Below, in pieces: positions 33,088-40,238 of a stretch of DNA of 40,238 bases (positions are counted from its first letter, which is position 1; the number at the start of each line of letters is the position of its first letter). The DNA comes from Gemmatimonadota bacterium (lineage in GTDB: Bacteria; Latescibacterota; UBA2968; UBA8231), in NCBI GenBank assembly GCA_002712305.1, contig PATE01000104.1, positions 1 through 40,238 on the forward strand. The letters are read 5' to 3'. Both the position numbers and the translations under genes were made by a program. The notes beneath the pieces were generated by a model. The model was not told where the DNA came from and searched no databases. It saw only the letters and a list, made by a program, of their open reading frames with translations.

Positions 33088-34233
33088 ATGAAGATCACAG
33101 CGATCAAGACCTTCGTTGCCCGATTCGGCAATCGGCCGAGGGCGCTGATCAAGGTGGAAACAGACGAGGGCATCTACGGATGGGGTGAAGCCTATTCGAC
33201 GGGACCGGATCTGTCGGTGGAACCCGTGGCGGATTATCTGTTCGAGATGATCGGCGGAGAAGATCCGCGACGCATCGAATACATCATGATGAAGCTGCAG
33301 CAGCAGTTTCGTTTCCCGCCGGGTGGCGTCGGACTTCCGGCCATCTCGGCCTTGGATCACGCCTTGTGGGACATTTCGGGCAAGGCGGCGGGATTGCCCG
33401 TCTATATGCTGTTGGGTGGCTCGGTACGAGACCGGGTTCGAATCTACCAGGGCTGCGGTGGTCGCGACGGCAAAGAAGCGGCCGATGGCGCTCGGCGACT
33501 CAACGAGGAGTATGGCTTCACGGCGTTCAAAACGAGCCCCTTCAAGTTGAATCCCGACGAGAGTCGTTGGGGTCGAGTCTGCTCAGAGGCGGCCAAATAC
33601 TTCGAAGAGCTGCGGCTGAATACGCCCGACGATTGGGAGTTTGCCTTCGATCCCCATGCGAAGATCTTCGAACCCGTCCGAGCGCTGCAACTTGCCGATG
33701 CATTGGCACCGTATGATCCGTTCTTCTACGAGGAACCGCTGCGACCGGAGAACATCCCACAGTGGGCAAGGCTGCGTGAGCAAATGCGTGTGCCCCTGGC
33801 CACCGGCGAGAGTCTTTACGGTCGATTCGAGTTTCTTGACCTGATCGCCGCCAATGCTGCAGACATCATTCAGCCCGATGTCTGCATCTGCGGGGGGCTG
33901 CTCGAGATGCGCAAGATTGCCGCCATCGCCGAGGCCCACTATGTGAGTGTGGCTCCCCACAATCCGATGGGCCCCCTCGCGACGGCTGTCAACGTCCACT
34001 TCGCAGCGGCTTCCCACAACTTCAAAATTCTCGAGTATTTGATCCCCACGCAGATGGAGTGGGGCAAATGGGTGGACGAGCCCTACATGCCCGAGGATGG
34101 ATATCTGCAACTGCGTCCTGATCGGCCGGGGCTCGGTGTCGAAGTGAACGAAGAGGCCATCACCGACAATGAGTACATCCACTGGCAGCGCACCTGTCCG
34201 ATCCGACCGGATGGCTCCACAGGATATATATAG
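33088..34233 (+). CDS. Enolase-superfamily sugar-acid dehydratase, galactonate-dehydratase-like
   Basis: The 381-aa protein belongs to the mandelate-racemase group of the enolase superfamily. Metal ligands are Asp188 (AFDPH), Glu215 (FYEEPL) and Glu241 (ATGES). Catalytic His190 and His291 (APHNPMGPLAT) match the D-galactonate dehydratase pattern. The N-terminal capping domain is complete and begins MKITAIKTFVA. The reaction is expected to remove water from an aldonic or uronic-derived acid to give a 2-keto-3-deoxy acid. It sits 15 bases after the GH88 gene with AAGGGT before its ATG. The exact substrate is open. Confidence 0.9.
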   Translation: MKITAIKTFVARFGNRPRALIKVETDEGIYGWGEAYSTGPDLSVEPVADYLFEMIGGEDPRRIEYIMMKLQQQFRFPPGGVGLPAISALDHALWDISGKAAGLPVYMLLGGSVRDRVRIYQGCGGRDGKEAADGARRLNEEYGFTAFKTSPFKLNPDESRWGRVCSEAAKYFEELRLNTPDDWEFAFDPHAKIFEPVRALQLADALAPYDPFFYEEPLRPENIPQWARLREQMRVPLATGESLYGRFEFLDLIAANAADIIQPDVCICGGLLEMRKIAAIAEAHYVSVAPHNPMGPLATAVNVHFAAASHNFKILEYLIPTQMEWGKWVDEPYMPEDGYLQLRPDRPGLGVEVNEEAITDNEYIHWQRTCPIRPDGSTGYI

Positions 34234-34242
34234 GAGCTCGTC

Positions 34243-34782
34243 ATGGTGAGGGTCGACCAGTCCAGCTTCGTCCTGATCGATGTGCAGGGCAAACTCGCAA
34301 CGCTCATGTTCGAGCGTCAGCGATTGGTTGAAAATCTGCAGATCCTCTTGAAAGGGGCTCGCATTCTCAATCTGCCGATCCTCTGGCTGGAGCAATATCC
34401 GAAGGGTCTTGGCCCCACGGTCCCCGAGGTCGCCGAGATTCTCGACGGACTTGATCCGATCTCGAAGACCACCTTCAGCGCCTGTGGTGAACAGCGATTC
34501 CTCGATGCCCTAAGCGCAACGGGCCGACGGCAAACGATCGTGGCCGGCATCGAGAGTCACGTCTGCGTGTATCAGACGACGCGTGATCTGCTCGCCGATG
34601 ACATGGAGGTAGAGGTCATCACGGACGCTGTGTCGTCACGAACCGAGGCGAATTACCGACTCGGCCTCGGTCGAATGGCATCGATGGGCGCCACCCTGTC
34701 GTCGGTGGAGATGTGCCTTTTCGAACTGCTGCGGGAGGCTGGAAGCGACCCGTTCAAGGAGATCTCCCGACTGGTTCGATGA
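34243..34782 (+). CDS. Isochorismatase-fold cysteine hydrolase
   Basis: The 179-aa protein has the Asp-Lys-Cys triad of the family: Asp13 (VLIDVQGKL), Lys75 (ISKTTFSAC) and Cys108 (GIESHVCVYQTTRDL). These enzymes hydrolyse small amides or vinyl ethers, and the short form resembles YcaC-like hydrolases of unknown substrate. AGGAG six bases before the ATG fixes the start, nine bases after the dehydratase stop. It is translated in one run with the dehydratase and rsmE. A clean-up role in the pathway is possible but not shown. Confidence 0.9.
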   Translation: MVRVDQSSFVLIDVQGKLATLMFERQRLVENLQILLKGARILNLPILWLEQYPKGLGPTVPEVAEILDGLDPISKTTFSACGEQRFLDALSATGRRQTIVAGIESHVCVYQTTRDLLADDMEVEVITDAVSSRTEANYRLGLGRMASMGATLSSVEMCLFELLREAGSDPFKEISRLVR

Positions 34783-34792
34783 GGCGGCGACC

Positions 34793-35509
34793 ATGAACCT
34801 CATCCTCTTCACCGAAGCAGAGATCCGTTCTCCTCTGCCACGCCACGACGCTCGCGCCAAACACATTCTGGAGATTCTTCGTTTTGGCGTCGGCGATGCG
34901 GTGGATGTGGGCATCATTAATGGCCCGGCGGGCAAGGCGACGATCGTCGAGATCGGCGAGTCAGGGCTCGTCCTCGACTATGATCTAACACGGCAGCCGT
35001 CGCCCCTCTACCCAGTCAGCATGATCATCGGCCTGCCGCGGCCCCCAAGCAGTCGTCGGATTCTGGGAGACCTGACGTCCATGGGTGTGCAGCAGATGCA
35101 CTTTGTTGCCACCGACAAAGGCGAGAAGTCTTACCTGCGAAGTCGGCTGTGGGCGGAGGGTGAATTCGAGCGTCTGCTGCGGGAGGGTGCCCAGCAGGCC
35201 TTCAGCACATACCTGCCTGATGTTCGGGTACACGCGGGGCTCGAAGACTGCTTCGAACACCTGGTCGCGCCGACGGACCGTGTAGCATTGGACAACTACG
35301 AGGCGGCTCTTCGCCTACAGCAATTCGACCCGACGACCGATCATTGCACCCTTGCCGTGGGGTCGGAGCGGGGCTGGTCGGCACGGGAACGAGACCTGCT
35401 GCGTGAGGCGGGGTTTCAACTGATGGGGATGGGAACGCGGGTTCTCAAGACCGAGACCGCCTGTATTGCCGGACTCGCTGTCGTCCTTGGAAAGCTGCAG
35501 AGGCCCTGA
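34793..35509 (+). CDS. rsmE: 16S rRNA m3U1498 methyltransferase
   Basis: RsmE methylates U1498 of 16S rRNA using S-adenosylmethionine. The 238-aa SPOUT protein has the N-terminal PUA-like part (RHDARAKHILEILRFGVGD), the middle LPRPPSSRRILGDLTSMGVQ and the C-terminal trefoil knot with AVGSERGWSARERDLL and MGTRVLKTETACIAGL. All core motifs are intact. It follows the cysteine hydrolase by 10 bases and ends the plus-strand run. A translation housekeeping gene at the tail of a catabolic operon is unusual. It has no visible promoter of its own. Confidence 0.93.
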   Translation: MNLILFTEAEIRSPLPRHDARAKHILEILRFGVGDAVDVGIINGPAGKATIVEIGESGLVLDYDLTRQPSPLYPVSMIIGLPRPPSSRRILGDLTSMGVQQMHFVATDKGEKSYLRSRLWAEGEFERLLREGAQQAFSTYLPDVRVHAGLEDCFEHLVAPTDRVALDNYEAALRLQQFDPTTDHCTLAVGSERGWSARERDLLREAGFQLMGMGTRVLKTETACIAGLAVVLGKLQRP

Positions 35510-35540
35510 GGGGTCACCTGGGCGGCCGGGGGCGGCTCGT

Positions 35541-36782
35541 TTAACCGAACAGTTCCTTGTAGCGTCGATCGAAGTCATCTGATCCATCGTCCAGCCCCCG
35601 CTCCAGTCGCACACCGGGCAGAAAGCCCGGCAGTTTGCCATCCAGGAATTGCTGTCGATAGCCGCCATCGGGGTAGTGACTCGCGCGGCCATCGGGCCAT
35701 TGGATCGTATGGATTTCCCGCGGAGCTGGCCGGATGAAGTCATCGGCTACGCGGAAGCCCTCGACGGCCTCCCAATCGACGTCCACACCGAGACCAGGGG
35801 CGTTGGGCACCTGCAGATGACCCCCAGAAATCTCGAACTGTTGCAGAAGCGTGTGGCTGTAGATGTTAATGCACGGGATGGCGGGCCAGCGAGCCTGGGG
35901 CAGAACGGCCCCCAGATGCGCGGCGAAGGTCGTGGTCAGACCGGTACCAACCATCTGCAACCAGAATGGCATCTTTGCGTGGCCGGCAAGCGTGCCCTGG
36001 CTCATGACAGCGCTTGCCCCGCCGCCGATGACGAAGCCGTCACACACACCCTCGCGAATGGCCGTCATGGCCGGCGGATTGCCAAAGTGCATGGCGATGG
36101 GACTGGCGATCTTCTTGCGCAGGGCCGCATTCCCCGCCACATCGTCCTGGGGAATGGGCGACTCGATGATGGCCAGGACGGGGAAGGTCTCTTCCAAACG
36201 GCGCAGCAGGGGGGCCGCGTGGTCGACACCTAGCAACAGACCGTTGAAGTCCGCATCCAGTTGGAAGTGATTGGATGTCGCCTCGCTAACAGCTTCCAGC
36301 TGATCTTCGATATCGAACCAGGGTCGTGCCTTCACCTTCATGGTGGTAAAACCATTCTTCTCGGCGGCAGCCGCCTCTGCTGCCCACAGGTGCGGCTGCA
36401 TGTCCTGCGCCCACCAGGAGACGGGGCACGCCTCGCGATGCTGGGCACCCAGCAAACGATGGATGGGGACTTGCGCTGTCAGGCCCACCGCGTCAAAGAT
36501 CGCCATCTGCAATCCCGCGCCGAGTCGATCCTGCCACATGAGTTCCATCGCATTCCCACCGACGTGTTCGGCGGCCCCGTCGTCCTGGATCTTCCCCCAC
36601 GTATAGTTCTCCAGCGTTTCGCCGACCCCGATCGCTCCCGACGCCAGGGTCACACGATACAGATCCACGACCGACCACCCGGGCACGCGAATGTCCGTCG
36701 TATGGGCACAACGCTCGTGGAAAGGAACGTTGAGACGCCATCTTTCAATGTTGGTGATCGTGAAATCAGCGCTGCTTGCCAT
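35541..36782 (-). CDS. Enolase-superfamily protein with an altered metal site
   Basis: The 413-aa protein has the capping and barrel domains of the mandelate racemase/muconate-lactonizing group. It has the KxK motif (Lys149, Lys151 in MKVKARP), a first ligand in QLDADFNG (Asp176 or Asp178) and Glu207 in IIESPIP. At the third ligand position, usually Glu or Asp, it reads SPIAMHFGNP with His232. The metal site is therefore altered, and the chemistry may differ from ordinary dehydratases or racemases. It starts 36 bases beyond the acnA terminator, so a promoter would have to overlap that hairpin. It converges on rsmE with a gap of about 30 bases. Confidence 0.85.
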   Translation of the reverse strand: MASSADFTITNIERWRLNVPFHERCAHTTDIRVPGWSVVDLYRVTLASGAIGVGETLENYTWGKIQDDGAAEHVGGNAMELMWQDRLGAGLQMAIFDAVGLTAQVPIHRLLGAQHREACPVSWWAQDMQPHLWAAEAAAAEKNGFTTMKVKARPWFDIEDQLEAVSEATSNHFQLDADFNGLLLGVDHAAPLLRRLEETFPVLAIIESPIPQDDVAGNAALRKKIASPIAMHFGNPPAMTAIREGVCDGFVIGGGASAVMSQGTLAGHAKMPFWLQMVGTGLTTTFAAHLGAVLPQARWPAIPCINIYSHTLLQQFEISGGHLQVPNAPGLGVDVDWEAVEGFRVADDFIRPAPREIHTIQWPDGRASHYPDGGYRQQFLDGKLPGFLPGVRLERGLDDGSDDFDRRYKELFG

Positions 36783-36813
36783 GGGTCATCTCGCCTGATG
36801 TTGTCGTACACAG

Positions 36814-36845
36814 AAAACGGCCCCGGACCATTCGCGCCGGGGCCG
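36814..36845 (-). terminator. Intrinsic terminator of acnA
   Basis: CGGCCCCGG (36818-36826) and CCGGGGCCG (36837-36845) form a perfect 9-bp GC-rich stem with a 10-nt loop. On the minus strand it is followed by TTTT (36817-36814). It lies about 40 bases past the acnA stop and is the clearest rho-independent terminator in the window. Confidence 0.8.
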
Positions 36846-36884
36846 CAAAGATGGGTTCTGCGCCGCGCGGGCGCCATCGACCGA

Positions 36885-39566
36885 TTAGGAGGCCATGCGT
36901 CGCAGGACCGTCTGTAGGATGCCCCCGTTGCGATAGTAGTCGAGTTCGACGGGTGTATCGATGCGGCACACGGCGGTGAAACTCGTCCGCTCGTCTTTGC
37001 GATGTGCGGTTACGCGAACATCGTCACCCGGCTGCAAGCTGTCATCGATGTCGACGTCGAAGATTTCCTCACCATCGAGTCCTAGACTGTCGCGCGATTC
37101 GCCATCGATGAACTGCAGGGGCAGGACACCCATGCCGATCAGATTCGAGCGGTGGATGCGCTCGTAGCTTTCGGCAATCACCGCTCTTACGCCCTGAAGA
37201 AACGGGCCCTTGCCGGCCCAATCGCGACTGGATCCCGTGCCGTATTCGGCCCCTGCGAGGATGATCGAGGGGACGCCGTCGGTCATGTATTTCTCGGCGG
37301 CGTCATAGATCGTCATCTGCTCGTTGGAGGGCATGTGACGGGTGTAGCCGCCCTCGACGCCCGGTACCAATTCGTTGCGGATGCGGATGTTGGCGAAGGT
37401 GCCGCGCACCATCACCTCGTGATTGCCGCGGCGCGAGCCGTAGCTGTTCCAGTCTGTGCGCTCGACGTTGTTGGATTCCAGATACTTGGCCGCGGGGGAA
37501 TCCTTGGCGATGGAGCCGGCGGGCGAGATGTGATCGGTGGTGACACTGTTGGCCAGACGGGCCAGGACCCGGGCCCCCTCGATCTTGCCGATGGTTCCCA
37601 CGGTCTTGCTGAGTCCTTCGAAGAAAGAGGGACGGCGGATGTAGGTACTTGCTTGATCCCACGTATAACGTTCACCCTCTGCAACGGGGATCTGATTCCA
37701 CGTTTCGTTGCTGGCGAAGACGTTGCCATATTCTTCTTCGAACATCTTCGGCTGCACGGAACGACCGATCTCCGCTCGGATTTCGTCTTGCGACGGCCAG
37801 ATGTCTCGCAGAAAGACATCGCCGTCGGGACCATTGCCGATAGGCTCAGTCTCGAAATCGATATCTGCGCGACCGGACAACGCGAAGGCGACCACCAGCA
37901 GCGGCGAGGCCAGATAGTTTGCCCGCGTCTGTGGGTGCACTCGCCCCTCGAAGTTGCGATTGCCCGACAACACGGAACACACAACCAGATCTTGTTCTGC
38001 AATGGCGGCTTCGATGTTCTCGTGCAGGGGCCCGGAGTTGCCGATGCAGGTGGTGCATCCGTAACCGACGGTGTGGAACCCAAGGGCCTCGAGATCCTCT
38101 ACGAGACCGGCCGCTTCCAGATAACGAGTGACCACGCGAGATCCAGGAGCCAGGCTCGTCTTCACGTAGTTGGGTACGCTCAGACCTTTGGCTACGGCGT
38201 TGCGGGCGAGCATCCCCGCCCCGAGCATGACGGAGGGATTGCTCGTATTCGTGCAGGACGTGATCGCCGCCAGCACGACGGCGCCCTCCGGAAGTTGAGC
38301 GGTGCCTTTGTCGCCAAGATCGACCTCGATGGAACGACCCTCGTCCTGACGCTTCAACGTTTCGGTGAGGGTTGTCTTGAAGGCAGGCTTCATGTCGGTG
38401 AGGGCGACGCGATCCTGCGGCCTCGTGGGCCCCGCCAGACTCGGCTCGACGGTGGACATATCGAGACCGAGGGTTTCGGAAAAGACCGGGTCAGGTGTGT
38501 CGGGGCCGTAGAGCATGCCCTGTGCTTCCATATACGCACGTACGCGCTCGATGACGGCCGGCTTGCGGCCCGTCTGCTGCATGTAGGCGAGGGTTTCTTC
38601 GTCGACAGGGAAGATACCGATGGTGGCGCCATACTCTGGCGCCATGTTGGCGATGGTGGCACGATCGGCAAGGCTGAGCTTGCTCAAGCCTGGGCCGTAG
38701 AATTCCACAAACTTCCCCACCACCCCATGCTCGCGCAGTTTCTGGGTCACCGTCAGGACCAGATCCGTCGCCGTCGTGCCCGTCGGCAATTCGCCATCGA
38801 GGCGAAAACCGACCACGTGCGGCAACAACATGTAGATCGACTGACCGAGCATGACAGCCTCGGCTTCAATGCCACCGACGCCCCAACCGACCACACCGAG
38901 TCCATTGATCATGGTCGTGTGGCTGTCGGTGCCGACCAGACTGTCGGGTAGCCAGACTTCGCCGTCGTCCGTGGACTGGGCCTGTACGCACGAGGCGAGA
39001 TACTCGAGATTGACCTGGTGCACGATGCCAGTGGCCGGGGGCACGACGCTGAAATTGTCGAAAGCTTCCTGCCCCCAGCGAAGGAACTCGTAGCGTTCAC
39101 GGTTGCGCGAAAACTCGCGTTCGGCGTTGAGCTCCAGCGCCTTCTTGAGACCGAAGTAGTCCACCTGGACCGAGTGGTCGATGACGAGGTCTACGGGGAT
39201 GAGTGGGTTGACCTTGTTCGGGTCGCCCCCGAGTTCGACCATGGCATCTCGCATCGCTGCCAGATCGACGACGGCTGGTACGCCTGTGAAGTCCTGCATG
39301 ACCACTCGGGCCGGCTTGAAGGGGATCTCCTCTTTGCCTGCGCTCTCGGGACTCCAACGAGCAATCCGCTCCACATCCTCACGCGAAATCTCGAAGCCGT
39401 CGCACTGCCGCAACGCCGCCTCGAGCAGAATGCGGATGGAAAACGGGAGCTTGGAGACCTCGGCAATGCCGTCCTCCTCCAGTTTCTGAATTCTGTAGAT
39501 CGTACCGGTGCCCGCGCCCCCTGCTTCAAGGGTTGTGCGAGCACCGAAGACGTCGTTGTCAGCCAT
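36885..39566 (-). CDS. acnA: Aconitate hydratase A
   Basis: AcnA isomerises citrate to isocitrate through cis-aconitate in the TCA cycle, using a [4Fe-4S] cluster. The 893-aa protein is the usual AcnA/IRP length. Cluster cysteines are Cys438 ([17 protein letters not shown]), Cys504 and Cys507 ([14 protein letters not shown]). The swivel domain near the C-terminus has [39 protein letters not shown] in family order. ATG 39566 has AGGAG seven bases upstream. The frame open to 39656 is not homologous. It is cytoplasmic. A very long antisense ORF inside it is a shadow. Confidence 0.96.
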   Translation of the reverse strand: MADNDVFGARTTLEAGGAGTGTIYRIQKLEEDGIAEVSKLPFSIRILLEAALRQCDGFEISREDVERIARWSPESAGKEEIPFKPARVVMQDFTGVPAVVDLAAMRDAMVELGGDPNKVNPLIPVDLVIDHSVQVDYFGLKKALELNAEREFSRNRERYEFLRWGQEAFDNFSVVPPATGIVHQVNLEYLASCVQAQSTDDGEVWLPDSLVGTDSHTTMINGLGVVGWGVGGIEAEAVMLGQSIYMLLPHVVGFRLDGELPTGTTATDLVLTVTQKLREHGVVGKFVEFYGPGLSKLSLADRATIANMAPEYGATIGIFPVDEETLAYMQQTGRKPAVIERVRAYMEAQGMLYGPDTPDPVFSETLGLDMSTVEPSLAGPTRPQDRVALTDMKPAFKTTLTETLKRQDEGRSIEVDLGDKGTAQLPEGAVVLAAITSCTNTSNPSVMLGAGMLARNAVAKGLSVPNYVKTSLAPGSRVVTRYLEAAGLVEDLEALGFHTVGYGCTTCIGNSGPLHENIEAAIAEQDLVVCSVLSGNRNFEGRVHPQTRANYLASPLLVVAFALSGRADIDFETEPIGNGPDGDVFLRDIWPSQDEIRAEIGRSVQPKMFEEEYGNVFASNETWNQIPVAEGERYTWDQASTYIRRPSFFEGLSKTVGTIGKIEGARVLARLANSVTTDHISPAGSIAKDSPAAKYLESNNVERTDWNSYGSRRGNHEVMVRGTFANIRIRNELVPGVEGGYTRHMPSNEQMTIYDAAEKYMTDGVPSIILAGAEYGTGSSRDWAGKGPFLQGVRAVIAESYERIHRSNLIGMGVLPLQFIDGESRDSLGLDGEEIFDVDIDDSLQPGDDVRVTAHRKDERTSFTAVCRIDTPVELDYYRNGGILQTVLRRMAS

Positions 39567-39676
39567 TGAACTGCTCCTGTGGCGGTAGCCGATTGCCGGA
39601 TCTGATGATGTTGTTTTGTCGAAATAGAGAGTGGGGGCCGCCGTGCCAGGTGTCAAGGATCGAGGACGTCCCTAAC

Positions 39677-40138
39677 TCACTGGGGGGCAACCGAAAACAG
39701 CTCACGCATGGCGGCCAGTTCAGGCGTGTGCACTTGCCCTTCGCAGACCAGTTCGACCAGGGCACGGCCCGTAACGGGACCGAACTTGAATCCATGACCT
39801 GAGAAGCCCGCACCGATGGCGATCCGATCATCCTCCGGATGGAGGTCGATGATGAAATCTTCGGTAGCTGTGTTTGTGTAGTGGCAGTGTTCGGCGCCCA
39901 GAAACGACTCGACCTGTGGGACGAATTCAGCATGCAAATGTCGGCGCAGATCGTCGATGGACTCTTGAGTGATCTCATCGACGCACTCTGGATCGTCATC
40001 CGCATCGTGTGTGATGTGGCGTGCGATCTTGATTCCATCACGTCCGAACGTGGGCAGCCCATAGTAGATGGGATCCTGTTCCGACCCGAGATTGCCCCAC
40101 ACAGGCCAGCGCCCCACTTCGAAATCCGCCGGTTTCCC
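39677..40138 (-). pseudogene. 5'-truncated FAD oxidoreductase, sarcosine-oxidase-like (DAO family)
   Basis: The 153-codon open frame contains the C-terminal 40% of a monomeric sarcosine/N-methyl-amino-acid oxidase. It has KPADFEVGRWPVWGNL, PIYYGLPTFGRDGIKIARH and the FAD-contacting GAGFSGHGFKFGPVTGRALVELV near the end. Full-length members have about 375-390 aa and an N-terminal GxGxxG FAD motif. Here an in-frame TGA at 40141-40139 closes the frame, and no minus-strand frame between it and the window edge looks like the missing region. The gene is therefore truncated or rearranged, or the contig end is misassembled. It lies 110 bases upstream of acnA. Confidence 0.7.
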
Positions 40139-40238
40139 TCAGACTCTGACATCGTTCTCACCATGTATGCCGAGCGGCCAGAGGATGTGACGCGGTTTGT
40201 CACACGGGTGCTTCGATCACACCCGCTGGTGAAGTCCA
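40118..40238 (+). other. Open plus-strand fragment at the edge, weakly Lrp/AsnC-like
   Basis: Beyond the truncated oxidase, the most protein-like reading is on the plus strand. It is open to the window end and ends DVTRFVTRVLRSHPLVKS. The pattern DIVLTM-x10-DVTRFVTRVL-x4-LVKS resembles the ligand-binding (RAM) domain of Lrp/AsnC regulators. No HTH domain precedes it. It could be a fragment of another gene joined here by rearrangement. The evidence is slight. Confidence 0.2.

Noticed and set aside
33430-33450. GGGTTCGAATCT, resembling a tRNA T-loop
   Set aside because: It lies within the dehydratase coding sequence, and no cloverleaf or acceptor stem can be built around it.
37152-38951. 599-aa plus-strand ORF
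   Set aside because: Lies entirely antisense within acnA, whose cysteine ligands and domains are intact; long antisense frames are common in GC-rich coding DNA.
39567-39676. TTGACA and a TGGCACG block upstream of acnA, suggesting sigma70 or sigma54 control
   Set aside because: The only -10-like hexamer is 24 bp from TTGACA, and the sigma54 -12 element (TTGC) is missing.

Overview
The window looks like a complete or nearly complete contig from an uncultured, GC-rich, Gram-negative-type heterotroph. Both ends cut through genes. A lipobox protein and a Sec-type signal peptide are visible. The mix of genes (enolase-superfamily dehydratases, an M81 peptidase, an Ldh-family oxidoreductase, a GH88 enzyme, two family-4 glycosyltransferases, a protozoan-like IMP dehydrogenase) recalls sugar-acid-degrading candidate phyla such as Latescibacterota. 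That placement is an impression from gene content, not a phylogeny. No rRNA, tRNA, CRISPR array, insertion sequence or phage gene was seen.

Layout. (1) 1-1329: the start of a secreted protein of unknown function on the minus strand. It is preceded by a near-consensus promoter, a structured leader of about 300 nt with a 44-codon upstream ORF, and a perfect CRP/FNR-like palindrome. (2) 1330-9977, minus strand: a tight run reading permease, HEAT-repeat lipoprotein, hisG, hisD, hisB, GT4 glycosyltransferase, YfhO-like membrane protein. Couplings include GTGA overlaps and a TGA-N4-GTG spacing. (3) 10060-15517, plus strand: TPR protein, rdgB and a heterodimeric ABC exporter with one degenerate ATPase site. 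A minus-strand trio of small proteins (YtxH-like, a coiled-coil protein, and a 32-aa membrane microprotein) converges on it. (4) 16408-22610, plus strand: guaB followed by a phosphonate-degradation cluster, namely a TIM-barrel isomerase-like protein, a TIGR03366-like alcohol dehydrogenase, phosphonoacetate hydrolase (phnA) and phosphonoacetaldehyde dehydrogenase (phnY). No phnW transaminase is present. (5) 22619-25788, minus strand: an AhpC-type peroxiredoxin with an apparent one-base deletion, an M81 peptidase, and a Gfo/Idh/MocA protein lacking the usual EKP lysine. (6) 25938-29025, plus strand: a glycosyltransferase coupled to a D-threonine-aldolase-like PLP enzyme, then a thioredoxin-TPR chaperone-like protein. 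(7) 29121-35509: a divergent sugar-acid locus. Ldh, FucU and a metallo-beta-lactamase-fold hydrolase are on the minus strand. GH88, a galactonate-dehydratase-like enzyme, an isochorismatase-fold hydrolase and rsmE are on the plus strand behind a promoter flanked by an inverted repeat. (8) 35541-40238, minus strand: an enolase-superfamily protein with a His at the third metal-ligand position, acnA with a clear intrinsic terminator, and a 5'-truncated sarcosine-oxidase-like gene at the edge.

How the parts could work together. The phosphonate genes form a short oxidative route: alcohol to phosphonoacetaldehyde (inferred), to phosphonoacetate (PhnY), to acetate plus phosphate (PhnA). Region 7 reads as uptake-independent processing of unsaturated glucuronides or sugar acids into keto acids. 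acnA is the only TCA-cycle gene in the window. The phnW-less phosphonate cluster is the best candidate for a less-described system. The frameshift in the peroxiredoxin gene and the right-edge truncation are the clearest sequence anomalies.
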